Made by a program: the position numbers and the translations under genes
Notes under the pieces: model-generated
The model's database searches: none
What the model saw: only the letters and a program-made list of their open reading frames with translations
What the model was told of the DNA's origin: nothing
From: Spirosoma utsteinense
GTDB taxonomy: Bacteria; Bacteroidota; Bacteroidia; Cytophagales; Spirosomataceae
DNA: 64,000 nt
NCBI RefSeq assembly: GCF_014282275.1
Contig: NZ_VFIA01000030.1
Location: forward strand, 1 to 64,000
Reading direction: 5' to 3'
Shown: in pieces, positions 26,341-36,541 of the stretch
Layout: each line of letters starts with the position of its first letter
How positions within the stretch are numbered: position 1 is the first letter of the stretch

Positions 26341-28863
26341 CTAGTCGACATCGACAATCGGTTCAACCGACTCAGACACGGCTACTTCCTCCACTTCTTC
26401 CCGTTTGATTTTCGTTACCGACGAGATAGCATCTCCGTCGCGCAGATTGATTAATCGAACTCCCTGTGTGTTTCGGCCAATCACACTGATATCCGCCACC
26501 GGCGTCCGAATAGCAATCCCCGACTTGTTAATGATCATCAGGTCATCATTATCGGCGACATCAAGTATAGCAACCAGACGCCCTACTTTCTCCGTTACTT
26601 TCAGGGTTCCAACCCCTTTGGCACCCCGGTTCGTTATCCGGTAGCCATCGATGTCGGAGCGCTTGCCATATCCTTTCTCGGATACAACCAACAGCTGAGC
26701 CTCCGTCGACGCAATACAAACCATCCCGATAACATGATCGGTCGGATCATCTTCATCCAGCGATATACCCCGTACCCCGGCGGCCGTACGACCCATTGGG
26801 CGGGTACGGGTTTCGTGGAATCGGACAGCTTTACCAGCGCTCGACGCAATGACGATTTCATTATCACCATTGGTCATACAAACCCCGATCAGCTGATCGT
26901 CCTCATCGATGGTGATAGCAATAATGCCATTCTGACGAGGGCGGGAGTAAGCCTCCAGCATCGTTTTCTTGATCGTACCTTTCCGGGTACACATCACCAG
27001 GTAATTATTGTTGATATAATCTTCGTTCTTCAGATCGGTCACGTTGATTACAGCGCGCACCTTATCATCCGACTCAATATTTATGAAGTTCGCCAGTGGA
27101 CGCCCCTTCGAGGTACGCGACCCCTCGGGCAGTTCATAAACGGGTAACCAGTACAACCGTCCCTTCTGGGTAAAGGCCAGCAGGGTGTTATGCATGGTAG
27201 CCGTGAAGAGATGCTCCGTGAAGTCTTCTTCCTTCGAACCAGTCGCCTTCGCTCCTACTCCACCCCGACTCTGCGAACGATACTCGGTGGTTGGTGTTCG
27301 CTTGATATAGCCCTCGTGGGAAATAGTGATCACCATGTCCTCATCGGCGATCAGCGAGAGATCGCTGATATTACCATCGCCAAGGGGATTGATCTGAGTC
27401 CGACGTTCGTCGCCATACCGGCTCCGGATGTCGGTTAGCTCGTCTTTGATAACCTGCCGCTTCCGTTCTTCACTGGCCAGAATTTCCTTCAGGTCAGCAA
27501 TTTCCTGCATTAGTTGGTCGTACTCAGCCTGAAGTTTATCCCGTTCCAGACCCGTAAGCCGTTGCAGACGCATTTCAAGAATGGCTTTAGCCTGCACGTC
27601 GCTCAGCGAGAAACGTTCCATCAGGCCCGTCCGCGCTACCTCAGGATCGCGGGATGACCGGATCAGTTCAATAACCGCGTCGATATTGTCAAGCGCAATC
27701 AGCAACCCTTCCAGAATGTGAGCGCGTTTTTCCGCTTCCCGCAGTTCGTATTCTGTTCGGCGGGTAATCACGTCGAACCGGTGTTCAACGTAATACTTCA
27801 TCATGTCCTTCAGGTTCAGCAACATCGGCCGACCTTTCACCAGCGCCACGTTGTTGATACTGAACGACGACTGTAGGGACGTATGCTTATAAAGATTATT
27901 CAGCACGACGTTCGGAATGGCGTCTTTACGCAGATCGTACACGACGCGTAAGCCGTCGCGGTCCGATTCATCCCGGAAAGCCATGATGCCTTCGATCTTC
28001 TTATCGTTGATCAGTTCAGCCGTCTTCTCCAGCATCACGGCCTTGTTGACCATGTAGGGTACGTCGGTGACGATGATCTGGGTTTTGCCCTTGTTCTCTT
28101 CGATCGTGGCATTGGCCCGCATGACTACGCGGCCACGCCCGGTCATAAACGCTGACTTCACCCCCTCCATACCGTAAATAGTGGCACCGGTTGGGAAATC
28201 AGGTGCCTTCACGTACTGCATCAACTCTTCCACCGTGATGTCGTAGTTGTCGAGATACGCCATAATCCCGTTTACGATTTCGGTCAGGTTATGGGGTGCC
28301 ATGTTGGTGGCCATACCCACAGCAATACCAGACGAGCCGTTCAGCAGCAGGTTAGGCAACTTGGCCGGCATCACGCTCGGCTCTTCCAGGGAATCGTCGA
28401 AGTTGGGCTGAAAATTAACCGTCTCTTTGTAAATGTCCGACAGGAGTTCATCGGCAATCCGTTTTAGACGGGCTTCCGTATAACGCATCGCGGCCGGCGA
28501 ATCCCCATCGATAGAACCAAAGTTACCCTGGCCATCGACGAGTGGATACCGAAGCGACCAGTCCTGGGCCATACGAACCATCGTGTCGTACACCGATGAG
28601 TCGCCGTGCGGGTGATACTTACCTAATACTTCACCAACGATACGCGCTGATTTCTTGTGTGGTTTGTTGTAGTTGACTCCCAGTTCGGCCATTCCAAACA
28701 ATACCCGGCGGTGAACCGGTTTGAGACCGTCCCGTACATCGGGCAGGGCGCGGGAGATAATAACCGACATCGAATAGTCGATATAGGCACCGCGCATTTC
28801 GTCCTCAATATTGATGGGAATAATGTTACTGGGCGATTGGAGGTCGGGAGTTTCTTCCGCCAT
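26341..28863 (-). CDS. gyrA: DNA gyrase subunit A
   Basis: Breakage-reunion subunit of the type II topoisomerase that introduces negative supercoils. It has 840 aa. The catalytic tyrosine is Y128 in [14 protein letters not shown]. The quinolone-determining segment [10 protein letters not shown] has Ser89 and Asp93 at the positions of E. coli S83 and D87, so it is the unmutated type. The C-terminal beta-pinwheel carries a GyrA-box-like QSRGGVG, which separates it from the ParC-like protein at 48147-50891. The acidic C-tail is [19 protein letters not shown]. gyrB is not in the window. The leader contains a -7 box and an inverted repeat. Confidence 0.96.
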   Translation of the reverse strand: MAEETPDLQSPSNIIPINIEDEMRGAYIDYSMSVIISRALPDVRDGLKPVHRRVLFGMAELGVNYNKPHKKSARIVGEVLGKYHPHGDSSVYDTMVRMAQDWSLRYPLVDGQGNFGSIDGDSPAAMRYTEARLKRIADELLSDIYKETVNFQPNFDDSLEEPSVMPAKLPNLLLNGSSGIAVGMATNMAPHNLTEIVNGIMAYLDNYDITVEELMQYVKAPDFPTGATIYGMEGVKSAFMTGRGRVVMRANATIEENKGKTQIIVTDVPYMVNKAVMLEKTAELINDKKIEGIMAFRDESDRDGLRVVYDLRKDAIPNVVLNNLYKHTSLQSSFSINNVALVKGRPMLLNLKDMMKYYVEHRFDVITRRTEYELREAEKRAHILEGLLIALDNIDAVIELIRSSRDPEVARTGLMERFSLSDVQAKAILEMRLQRLTGLERDKLQAEYDQLMQEIADLKEILASEERKRQVIKDELTDIRSRYGDERRTQINPLGDGNISDLSLIADEDMVITISHEGYIKRTPTTEYRSQSRGGVGAKATGSKEEDFTEHLFTATMHNTLLAFTQKGRLYWLPVYELPEGSRTSKGRPLANFINIESDDKVRAVINVTDLKNEDYINNNYLVMCTRKGTIKKTMLEAYSRPRQNGIIAITIDEDDQLIGVCMTNGDNEIVIASSAGKAVRFHETRTRPMGRTAAGVRGISLDEDDPTDHVIGMVCIASTEAQLLVVSEKGYGKRSDIDGYRITNRGAKGVGTLKVTEKVGRLVAILDVADNDDLMIINKSGIAIRTPVADISVIGRNTQGVRLINLRDGDAISSVTKIKREEVEEVAVSESVEPIVDVD

Positions 28864-28898
28864 GTGTACTTGGAGTTTCGCAGAAAATTACTATTTCG

Positions 28899-28938
28899 GT
28901 CTATACAAAAAGCGTAAACCGGTGTATAGACAAATATA
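28899..28938 (-). promoter_or_regulatory. gyrA promoter element and leader inverted repeat
   Basis: On the minus strand TATATTTG (28931-28938) fits the -7 consensus. Immediately downstream GTCTATACA and TGTATAGAC (28923-28931 and 28899-28907) form a perfect 9-bp inverted repeat with 15 nt between, some 35-70 nt before the ATG. It could be an operator or an mRNA hairpin controlling gyrA. Confidence 0.45.
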
Positions 28939-29140
28939 CAAAATTTTAAGAGAAAAAGGAAATAATGCCGTAAATACCCCCTCTAGTGCACACTGCTGAA
29001 AAATTCAACCCAACCCACGCCCAATTAACCGGCCTATATGCCAGCCCATTATCATCTAAATGAAATACAATTCTATTTCAACCCAAAGACACCCCCGGCA
29101 GCAGTGGAACAAACCGGTAACTCCGCCCTTATACGTCCAC

Positions 29141-29590
29141 TCAGGTTTTGATTCGCGGATCAAATAAGAAGGGTTCCGTACGCAGGAGTTGTATACGGGA
29201 AAAGTCAGGGTGGGCCGGATTGAGCAGGTAGTTACACTCCTGCGCTATAATCGCGGATGGCACCCGCAACACCGGTGATCGACCGCTCCGAAGCCAGTCC
29301 CCTCCTATTCGCTGGCAGGTATCATACTGTTGAAAATCGGACCAGTCCGCAGGCAGGTCACTGACCGCGATGGTTTCCACGGTGAGGTCGTCGGGCACCT
29401 CAATCACCATAACCCGAAATACGTCATGCAGCCCCTCCCCACTCCGGTGAACTACGTTTTCCAGACACGCCAGGGCACGCGTAGCCGCCGTGTAGATAAC
29501 GAACTGCCCTCGTCCGTTCCAGCGGGCAGCCCCACCCGAGGCTACCAGCTGACTGGCGTATACCGCCTTCGTGATCCGGTATACGATCAT
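29141..29590 (-). CDS. RES-domain toxin
   Basis: A 149-aa RES-family protein. Characterised members degrade cellular NAD+ and arrest growth. The family's Arg-Glu-Ser set is visible as R23 in ARWNGRG, E44 in CLENVVH and S112 in RVPSAII, and the C-terminal NYLLNPAHPDF is typical. Its ATG lies 3 bp after the stop of the Xre-type antitoxin gene, giving the standard antitoxin-first operon. No terminator is seen downstream. Key residues are present, so it is probably active when free of antitoxin. Confidence 0.9.
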   Translation of the reverse strand: MIVYRITKAVYASQLVASGGAARWNGRGQFVIYTAATRALACLENVVHRSGEGLHDVFRVMVIEVPDDLTVETIAVSDLPADWSDFQQYDTCQRIGGDWLRSGRSPVLRVPSAIIAQECNYLLNPAHPDFSRIQLLRTEPFLFDPRIKT

Positions 29591-29593
29591 CGT

Positions 29594-29977
29594 CTACGCC
29601 AGATCGCCATATTCAATCCGAACGACCTCATCCAGAATCAGATCGATTCCGCCCGAGGTATGTAGCAGATCGAAGGGGATCTGATTCCCAAGGCCGTAAG
29701 CGGGCTTGTCCATCCACCGCCGGAACGCATCGGCCGACCCAAAAACCGATTCGCCCAGTTGAAAAAGAGCCATGATCTTCAGCACTTTCTCGCTATCCTG
29801 CGGATTGAGTTTTTTCTGCTCGCGCTCGTACCGCTGAAAGGTTTTAAGCGACGTATCGAAGACTTCGGCCAATTGCTCACGCTTGTAGCCAGTCAGGTCG
29901 GCAGCCTCAAAAAAACGGGTAGCGGATACCCCTTTCAAGGCTGATATAATAAGGGCCGTCTGATCGTGCGTTATCAT
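29594..29977 (-). CDS. Xre/MbcA/ParS-type antitoxin
   Basis: A 127-aa partner of the RES toxin. An N-terminal Xre-like helix-turn-helix lies around residues 30-55 (KREQLAEVFDTSLKTFQRYE). The C-terminal MbcA/ParS toxin-binding domain follows from about 70 (ALFQLGESVFGSADAFRRWM, then DKPAYGLGNQIPFDLL). Such antitoxins neutralise the toxin by binding and repress their own operon. A palindrome fitting an operator lies immediately upstream of the start codon. Confidence 0.9.
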   Translation of the reverse strand: MITHDQTALIISALKGVSATRFFEAADLTGYKREQLAEVFDTSLKTFQRYEREQKKLNPQDSEKVLKIMALFQLGESVFGSADAFRRWMDKPAYGLGNQIPFDLLHTSGGIDLILDEVVRIEYGDLA

Positions 29978-29978
29978 A

Positions 29979-30001
29979 AGACAAATATAAGACTTTTGTC
30001 T
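29979..30001 (-). promoter_or_regulatory. Promoter/operator of the toxin-antitoxin operon
   Basis: AGACAAA (29979-29985) and TTTGTCT (29995-30001) form a 7-bp inverted repeat around a minus-strand -7 box TATATTTG (29982-29989). The box ends 4 nt before the antitoxin ATG, so the mRNA would be leaderless or nearly so. Binding of the antitoxin here would block the promoter. Confidence 0.45.
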
Positions 30002-30126
30002 GTCAAACAGAGAAAATTGTCCAGACGTTCCGATAGACCATTCGATAGAAGCAAAACAGGAATAAAACTTACGTCCCTCCCCGTAGTTTGTTCGTGTAGT
30101 AGTTCATCACTTTTAATCACAACGGT

Positions 30127-30702
30127 ATGAAAAAGATAAGTCTGATACTGGCCATTGCTGTTACTTGCCTGGGCTTCCAGGCCTGCAACGAAAACAAAAA
30201 GACGAGTAGCGACAGCGTCGAAAACGCCCACGACGCGAACGATATCAACGAAGAAAAAGGAACGGGGGAAGCCGATGACGATAATGACTTTGCGGTAAAA
30301 GCAGCCAATGGGGGTATGCTTGAAATGGAGGTAGCCCGAATGGCCCGCGAAAAAGCCCAGAACAATGATGTGAAAGAATTTGCCGCCATGATGCTCAGCG
30401 ATCACCAGAAAGCCAACGATGAGCTGAAGGCGTTGGCGGGGCGCAAAAACATTACCCTCCCCGCCCGATTAGGCGACGACGAGCAGAAACATGTCGATGA
30501 ACTCGCCAAGCTTACCGGCAGCGAGTTCGACAAGAAGTATGTGGATCTGATGGTCGACGACCACGAAGAAGATATTAAACTGTTTCAGAAAGCGGCTGAT
30601 GATGTAGACGACGCCGATCTGAAAGCCTATGCGACAAAAACGCTTCCAACCCTTCAGAAACACCTGGAACGTATTACCACGATCGATAAGAACATGAAGT
30701 AA
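30127..30702 (+). CDS. DUF4142 lipoprotein
   Basis: A 191-aa protein with a lipoprotein signal (MKKISLILAIAVTCLGFQAC, Cys20 as lipid site), an Asp/Glu-rich linker (residues about 22-58) and a DUF4142 helical bundle. The bundle shows the typical AREKAQNNDVKEFAAMMLSD and YVDLMVDDHEEDIKLFQKA segments. DUF4142 is a ferritin-like four-helix fold of unknown function, often induced by stress. It is convergent with dnaK; a shared terminator follows. Confidence 0.88.
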   Translation: MKKISLILAIAVTCLGFQACNENKKTSSDSVENAHDANDINEEKGTGEADDDNDFAVKAANGGMLEMEVARMAREKAQNNDVKEFAAMMLSDHQKANDELKALAGRKNITLPARLGDDEQKHVDELAKLTGSEFDKKYVDLMVDDHEEDIKLFQKAADDVDDADLKAYATKTLPTLQKHLERITTIDKNMK

Positions 30703-30730
30703 GCCGGATAGCCGCCTTTCTTGGAAAAGA

Positions 30731-30760
30731 AAAGCCCCTGCCGTTTCCAGCAGGGGCTTT
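30731..30760. terminator. Bidirectional terminator, DUF4142 gene / dnaK
   Basis: AAAGCCCCTGC and GCAGGGGCTTT form a perfect 11-bp stem with an 8-nt loop, with A-rich and T-rich flanks on both sides, midway between convergent stops. Confidence 0.85.
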
Positions 30761-30782
30761 CTTATTACACGTCGGAACGCGA

Positions 30783-32714
30783 TTACTTCACTTCTTCGTA
30801 AGGCACATCCGACACGTTACCGTCTGTTGGCTGGCCTTGTCCGTTACCGGGATTGGCATTGCCACCGTCGAATCCGGCACCATCCATTGGATTGGCACCC
30901 GCATCGTTGGTCGTATTATACATTTCGGTAGACGCCGTAGCCCAGGCTGCGTTCAACGCTTCCAGCGCCGTATCGATGGCGGCTGCATCGCGGGAGCCAT
31001 GGGCCGTCCGCAACGTACCCAGTGCGTCTTCGATAGCGGTTTTGTTAGCCGGGCTCAACTTATCGCCGTATTCTTTCAGTTGCTTCTCCGTCTGGAAAAT
31101 CATGGAGTCGGCCGCGTTGACTTTCTCGATAGATTCCCGTTCGGCTTTGTCAGCCGCTTCGTTGGCTTTAGCCTCTTCACGCATCCGGCTGATTTCAGCG
31201 TCAGTCAACCCGCTCGATGCTTCGATCCGGATCTTCTGTTCTTTACCCGTTCCTTTATCCTTGGCCGTTACGTTCAGGATACCATTGGCATCCACGTCGA
31301 AGGTTACTTCAATTTGTGGAACACCACGCGGTGCGGGCGGGATATCCGACAGGATAAATCGACCTAACTGACGGTTTTGCTGCGCCATTGGCCGCTCACC
31401 CTGTAATATATTGATCTCTACGCTAGGCTGATTGTCCGATGCAGTCGAGTAGACCTCTACTTTCTTGCTCGGAATAGTCGTATTGGCCTCCACCATTTTG
31501 GTGAACACACCACCCATCGTTTCGATACCCAGTGACAGCGGGATAACGTCCAGCAACAGAACGTCTTTTACCTCGCCCGTCAAGACACCACCCTGCACAG
31601 CCGCGCCGATAGCTACCGCTTCATCGGGGTTGACTGCTTTCGATGGCTTACGGCCAAAGAGCTTTTCTACTTCATCCTGTACTTTAGGGATCCGTGTCGA
31701 ACCGCCTACCAGAATAACCTCATCGATCTGACTTGCTGACAAACCGGAGTTCTTCAGCGCCCTGCGGCAGGGCTCCAGGCTCCGCTGGATCAGCGAATCG
31801 GCCAGTTGCTCAAACTTCGAGCGACTCAACGTGCGCACCAGGTGTTTGGGGATACCATTCACTGGCATGATGTAAGGCAGGTTGATCTCGGTCGATGTTG
31901 AACTCGACAGTTCTACTTTCGCTTTTTCAGCCGCTTCTTTCAAGCGCTGCAAAGCCATAGGGTCCTGCCGCAGGTCAATAGCCTCGTCTTTCTTGAACTC
32001 ATCAGCCAACCAGTCGATAATGACCTGGTCGAAGTCGTCACCACCCAGGTGCGTGTCGCCGTCAGTTGCCTTCACCTCGAAGACACCGTCGCCAAGTTCC
32101 AGAATCGAAATATCGAACGTACCGCCACCCAGGTCAAAAACGGCAATTTTCTGATCTTTGTCGGTTTTATCCAGGCCGTACGCCAGCGCTGCTGCCGTTG
32201 GCTCGTTGATGATCCGTTTTACGTCGAGACCGGCGATAGCACCCGCTTCTTTGGTAGCCTGACGCTCAGCATCGTTGAAATAGGCGGGCACCGTGATAAC
32301 GGCTTCGGTTACGGTTTGGCCCAGGTAATCTTCAGCTGTCTGCTTCATCTTCTGCAAAATCAGCGCTGAAAGTTCCTGTGGCGTATATTGACGGTCACCA
32401 ATACGAACACGAGGTGTCGAGTTAGGACCATTCTCTACGTCGTAAGCAACGTTTTTGATCTCATTCGTTACCTCGCTATACCGTTTCCCCATGAAACGTT
32501 TGATCGAGGAGATTGTATTTTTGGGGTTGGTGATGGCCTGGCGTTTGGCTGGTGCGCCTACTTTACGCTCGCCGTTACCGTTGTCCATAAACGCGACGAC
32601 CGATGGAGTCGTACGTGCTCCCTCCGAATTGGGGATCACGACCGGCTCGTTGCCTTCCATCACGGCTACGCACGAGTTCGTGGTGCCTAAGTCAATACCA
32701 ATTATTTTTCCCAT
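30783..32714 (-). CDS. dnaK: Chaperone DnaK (Hsp70)
   Basis: ATP-dependent folding chaperone of 643 aa. The nucleotide-binding domain starts [40 protein letters not shown] and [11 protein letters not shown] are further ATPase signatures. The linker [19 protein letters not shown] leads into the substrate-binding domain. The C-terminal Gly/Asn-rich tail ends with EEVK, close to the usual EEVD-like end. dnaJ and grpE are not adjacent. No CIRCE element is visible upstream. Confidence 0.97.
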   Translation of the reverse strand: MGKIIGIDLGTTNSCVAVMEGNEPVVIPNSEGARTTPSVVAFMDNGNGERKVGAPAKRQAITNPKNTISSIKRFMGKRYSEVTNEIKNVAYDVENGPNSTPRVRIGDRQYTPQELSALILQKMKQTAEDYLGQTVTEAVITVPAYFNDAERQATKEAGAIAGLDVKRIINEPTAAALAYGLDKTDKDQKIAVFDLGGGTFDISILELGDGVFEVKATDGDTHLGGDDFDQVIIDWLADEFKKDEAIDLRQDPMALQRLKEAAEKAKVELSSSTSTEINLPYIMPVNGIPKHLVRTLSRSKFEQLADSLIQRSLEPCRRALKNSGLSASQIDEVILVGGSTRIPKVQDEVEKLFGRKPSKAVNPDEAVAIGAAVQGGVLTGEVKDVLLLDVIPLSLGIETMGGVFTKMVEANTTIPSKKVEVYSTASDNQPSVEINILQGERPMAQQNRQLGRFILSDIPPAPRGVPQIEVTFDVDANGILNVTAKDKGTGKEQKIRIEASSGLTDAEISRMREEAKANEAADKAERESIEKVNAADSMIFQTEKQLKEYGDKLSPANKTAIEDALGTLRTAHGSRDAAAIDTALEALNAAWATASTEMYNTTNDAGANPMDGAGFDGGNANPGNGQGQPTDGNVSDVPYEEVK

Positions 32715-32938
32715 GATTACGCTATTGAATTATGGTTTAGTTTCTTTGTTTGCTGTGGTTGTAAACTGACAGACATCATCTCCCTATCAATCTAAATGCC
32801 AGCCAGGAATATTGGCTCGTTTGCTGTCAGATTGGCAGAACTTATCGAAGAGGTAGGCCACAATGGCGTTGAATAGCCTGGCTTACTCCAGATAGTGGCA
32901 GACCTGAGCCCGGCCCGGCAACCAATGGCCTTATACGA

Positions 32939-32999
32939 ACATCTCCCGGTCAGGGTATTGCATTTCGTGCTGAAATGCAATACCCTGACCGGGAGATGT
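32939..32999 (-). terminator. Perfect 28-bp hairpin with 5-nt loop
   Basis: Arms 32939-32966 and 32972-32999 are perfectly complementary (starting ACATCTCCCGGTCAGG), with loop GTGCT. It begins 23 bp after the stop of the DUF937 gene on the minus strand and most likely terminates it. It is far longer than a normal intrinsic terminator and lacks a U-tract. The remaining 32715-32938 gap shows nothing else. Confidence 0.65.
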
Positions 33000-33022
33000 C
33001 AATTGAAACTAAGTGAGTGAGA

Positions 33023-33577
33023 TTACCGCCCGAAAAGGCCACCCAGCATTCCACCGAGTCCACCACCCGACTGCTGACCACTCCCCTGCTGCCCACTGAC
33101 GGCGCGCATCAGGTCATTCATATCCAGTTTACCATCGGTCATGGCCGACGATGCCATACCCATCCAGTCGGTACCCTGCTGACCTGTGGCTGCACTCAAA
33201 ATAGTGTTGCCATCGACGGAAGGGTCATTCGGGTCCGATGCTTTATTCATCAGTTTGCTCAGTACCATAGGAACGACAGAGCCAGCGATAGACATAGCCA
33301 CCTGAGGAGAAATACCCAATTTCTCCATCAGGTTCTGTTCGACGTGTTGTTGAACGCCAGCGGTAACAGGGCTCTGCCCCACATTCCCGCCCCCACCAAC
33401 AACCATACCCAGCAAATTACCCAGACCACCGCCTTGCGCCTGCTGGCCAAGACCACCCAGAATGCTGCTGGCAACCGTTTGCATAACGTTGTCATTTTGC
33501 TCATTCGGGATAGCCGGATTATTAATAACGGCCTGGCCTGATTGCTGCTTCACTAAGTTCATTAAGGTCTCTAACAT
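33023..33577 (-). CDS. DUF937 (YidB-like) protein
   Basis: A 184-aa soluble protein rich in Gly, Gln and Met. The body shows DUF937 features: repeated AVINNPAIPNEQNDNVM-like helices, a Gly-rich LGGLGQQAQGGGLGNLLGMV segment and GISPQVAMSIAGSVVPMVLS. A Gly/Gln-rich tail ends GLGGMLGGLFGR. Related proteins are of unknown function. It is divergent from the nuclease-inhibitor-like gene across 122 bp. Confidence 0.82.
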   Translation of the reverse strand: MLETLMNLVKQQSGQAVINNPAIPNEQNDNVMQTVASSILGGLGQQAQGGGLGNLLGMVVGGGGNVGQSPVTAGVQQHVEQNLMEKLGISPQVAMSIAGSVVPMVLSKLMNKASDPNDPSVDGNTILSAATGQQGTDWMGMASSAMTDGKLDMNDLMRAVSGQQGSGQQSGGGLGGMLGGLFGR

Positions 33578-33699
33578 GATTGTATTTATTTTAGATGGTT
33601 CGTAAGAATGGACCGGTAACCACCCCTACTAAAATTCCATAATTCGTAATGGATACTTCCGTGTGAATCGGTTAATTTGTTGCAAATCCAGTATGTACT

Positions 33700-34143
33700 A
33701 TGACGAACGAAGAACCCAAAAGTACCGGACCAGTATCCGAAAACATGCCATCGTTCCCCGAACAGATTAACCCGCTGCTCACCGGTTTGTTTTATCCCAG
33801 CGAATCCGACGAACCACTCGAAGCCGTAACCTGCTACCTGGATCAGACCGCCCCCCTCACGGTCAGTCAGATAAAAGACTGGCAGATGCTACCCCCCGCC
33901 ATCTATGTCGATGAAATGCCGGAAGCCGAATTCTGGGAGCCTGTCATAACTGACCAGGATTGGTATAGCGATGAAGAGAAGCAGTGTACAGCGCAGTTCC
34001 AGCAACTTAAAAAAATTATGGAAGAGACATTGACGGTACGCCAGGTATTCCGCGTTGGCGAAACGGAACGCGATGTTTACTTTCTGGGCCGTCAGGCTGA
34101 CGGTGAACGGACCGGATTTAAAACGAAGATCATACAGACCTAA
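33700..34143 (+). CDS. Nuclease A inhibitor-like protein (NuiA family)
   Basis: A 147-aa cytoplasmic protein resembling NuiA, the Anabaena inhibitor of the DNA/RNA nuclease NucA. Family-like segments are LLTGLFYPSESDEPLEAV, the acidic PEAEFWEPVITDQDWYSDEE, and VRQVFRVGETERDVYFLGR followed by a Gly-containing C-terminal strand. No nuclease gene is adjacent, so the target, if any, is elsewhere. The first 15 residues are a polar extension. The identification rests on recalled family patterns. Confidence 0.72.
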   Translation: MTNEEPKSTGPVSENMPSFPEQINPLLTGLFYPSESDEPLEAVTCYLDQTAPLTVSQIKDWQMLPPAIYVDEMPEAEFWEPVITDQDWYSDEEKQCTAQFQQLKKIMEETLTVRQVFRVGETERDVYFLGRQADGERTGFKTKIIQT

Positions 34144-34325
34144 GCCTTCACTACTATACTGATCGATTTACAGCCCGACCGCCAGATACCCGGTTGGGTT
34201 CTTTATGCCCAACAAATGGGATTTCTCTCTTGTGAGCCTTTCTCCCCTACACCGTTTAAATTATTGATTTACATTTAGTTACTTGCGTTCAATACCCGTG
34301 TATCCACCCGCTTCTACTTCCTGTA

Positions 34326-36536
34326 ATGAAAACGCATCCCCATCCTACGGCCAGCCGGACGTCAGAGAACCTTATTTTCTTTCTGTTTTTAGGCTCTTTA
34401 CTTACCCCCCTCATTTATAACGATACCTCCTTCTTTGGTTTTATCACGGAACGAACCTGGTTCTTCTATGCCGTGACAGACTGTATGGTCGTTATCGCTC
34501 TGCTGACACCCGGTTTTTTGACCACAACGCTATCGAGGCTACAAGGGGCCGTACTACTTTTTCTCGGTATTTTAAGTCTGGCTGATGGCCTGGGGGTCGA
34601 TCCGTTATTGAGTTACTTTTCCAGCTATACACGCCTGGATGGATTTGTAACGTATCTGCACCTGGGCCTGTATTTTCTGGTCCTTGCCCGGACCCCCTTT
34701 CCCAAAACACGCTGGAACACGGCTTTACTGGTATCGGCAGGTATGGCGATGTTCGTTGTCCTGAAAGGGTACTTTTCCGCGACAGGCTGGCAGCCCATCG
34801 ACCGGCGGCTGGTGGCTACGGTGGGTAACCCGTCTTTTCTGGCGTCATACCTGCTGATGAACCTGTTTATCGTCATCTACCTGTCGACACAATTTCCCAC
34901 GGTTTCACGTTGGATAAAAAGTTTGATCGTTGGGTTAATGGTGATAACCCTGACAGGGGGTATTTACCTGACAGGTACCCGATCAGCCGTACTTGGTTTG
35001 GTGGCGGGTATTATTTTCCTCAGCAGTTTTATTACCTGGCAACGGCAACGGGCCCTGTGGCCCATCGCGCTACGGCTCATTCTGGTACTAGCGCTCCTGT
35101 TCGGTTTGTTCCGCTTGGCCCTTACCAGTAATTTTTTACAAAAGTCATCCATTGTCTACCGGTTGACCCACTATTCGGGCGTTAATAATACCCTGTCGCC
35201 GAGGTATGTATGCTGGAAGATTGGGCTCGACGCTTTCGCAGAACGTCCATGGCTGGGTTGGGGACAGGAAACATTTAGCTATGGCTTTGCCCGGCATTTC
35301 GACCCGGCCATTTTGATTGGCGGCACTTTTGAATGGTACGACCGAACGCACAGCGTACTGGTAGACTGGGCCTACTCGGCCGGCATGGGTGGCCTCCTGG
35401 CTTACCTGCTTATCTGGGTGGCGCTGGTATACACTTTGCGAACGAACGGAACCATCTTGACGCTGACCGAGCGAGGTATCCTTGGATCAGTCTTTGTGGC
35501 TTATTTTTTCTTCAACATACTCAATGTAGATAGCCTGCTGCCGCTTCAGACGTTCTTTCTGCTGCTGGCACTGGTGAACACGACCCCTCAGTCGGCGGCT
35601 ACCACCCGGGTGGTACGCACCTGGCTGGTGCCGGTCCGGGTGGCTGCCCTGTTGATGATGACTGTACTGGTCAGGTACGGCGTCTATGAATTGTACCGGA
35701 CCGGGCGGGACTTGAAGAACCAGCAAAATCTGGGCGACGTACAGCAGCGGTTCGATGCGCTCGAAAAAACGTATCACCAGGCCACACTCCGCAGCCTGGA
35801 TCTAGCCGATCTACTGGAGTCACAAACACTGGCTATACTACAAAGCGATGCTCAGCCGTCTGTTAAACAGTTTTGCTACCAGCGAACCGTTCAGGTAATT
35901 AACCAGCAGGTTGACCGTCATCCCGGCTATACCAGACTACTGGCAAGAGCAGCCTCGTTATTCCTGGCAGGGGGCGATATAGATCGAACAATAGATTTAT
36001 GCAAGCGCGCCATTGCTATTGAAGGCCCCAGACGCCCCTCGGCTTACCTGCAACTAGGTAATGCCTATCTCAGAAGGAACGAGTTCAGGCGGGCTCAGGC
36101 GCTCTTTGACCAGGCTTACCAGCTACAGCCCGGCTGGCAAGAGCCCCTCTTGTACAAAGCCCTGGCATTTGCCGTACAGAAAGACACCCTTCAGTGTTAC
36201 CGGACAATGCGAACCATCCATACTGAAACACTGGTGAGTAAACTGAATTTTGTCAAACAGGTGTACCTGCAAACCGGCCACCCCCACGCATTTGTGGAAC
36301 GCATTGACCAGACGGATTCAAAGGCCCAGTTCTCGCCACAGGTTTTCATGGAATGGGCGTTGATGGCGTTCGATACGCACGATACGGTTCAGATGACCTC
36401 TGCCCTGAATAGTTTCTATAACCACTACCTCCACGAACGCTTTACCTATCCTCAGGTCAAACAGATCATTGACGATGGTCTTCGGGGCGTAAGACCCGAT
36501 GTACTGGCAACGATGATCCCTGAACTCTCCCGGTAG
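34326..36536 (+). CDS. O-antigen ligase / polymerase family protein with TPR tail
   Basis: A 736-aa membrane protein. Ten to twelve hydrophobic helices fill residues about 15-460. A large periplasmic loop carries the Wzy_C/WaaL-type segment GWGQETFSYGFARHFDP, followed by FEWYDRTHSVLVDWAYSAG. From about residue 480 the protein is soluble with TPR-like repeats (PSAYLQLGNAYLRRNEFRRA). Such proteins join or polymerise glycans at the outer face of the inner membrane; the acceptor is unknown and some family members glycosylate proteins. It stands alone, convergent with rplT. Confidence 0.82.
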   Translation: MKTHPHPTASRTSENLIFFLFLGSLLTPLIYNDTSFFGFITERTWFFYAVTDCMVVIALLTPGFLTTTLSRLQGAVLLFLGILSLADGLGVDPLLSYFSSYTRLDGFVTYLHLGLYFLVLARTPFPKTRWNTALLVSAGMAMFVVLKGYFSATGWQPIDRRLVATVGNPSFLASYLLMNLFIVIYLSTQFPTVSRWIKSLIVGLMVITLTGGIYLTGTRSAVLGLVAGIIFLSSFITWQRQRALWPIALRLILVLALLFGLFRLALTSNFLQKSSIVYRLTHYSGVNNTLSPRYVCWKIGLDAFAERPWLGWGQETFSYGFARHFDPAILIGGTFEWYDRTHSVLVDWAYSAGMGGLLAYLLIWVALVYTLRTNGTILTLTERGILGSVFVAYFFFNILNVDSLLPLQTFFLLLALVNTTPQSAATTRVVRTWLVPVRVAALLMMTVLVRYGVYELYRTGRDLKNQQNLGDVQQRFDALEKTYHQATLRSLDLADLLESQTLAILQSDAQPSVKQFCYQRTVQVINQQVDRHPGYTRLLARAASLFLAGGDIDRTIDLCKRAIAIEGPRRPSAYLQLGNAYLRRNEFRRAQALFDQAYQLQPGWQEPLLYKALAFAVQKDTLQCYRTMRTIHTETLVSKLNFVKQVYLQTGHPHAFVERIDQTDSKAQFSPQVFMEWALMAFDTHDTVQMTSALNSFYNHYLHERFTYPQVKQIIDDGLRGVRPDVLATMIPELSR

Positions 36537-36541
36537 TCGAT

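Noticed and set aside
32792-32980. A 62-codon minus-strand frame between dnaK and the DUF937 gene
   Set aside because: It starts inside the 28-bp palindrome and its translation has no recognisable features.
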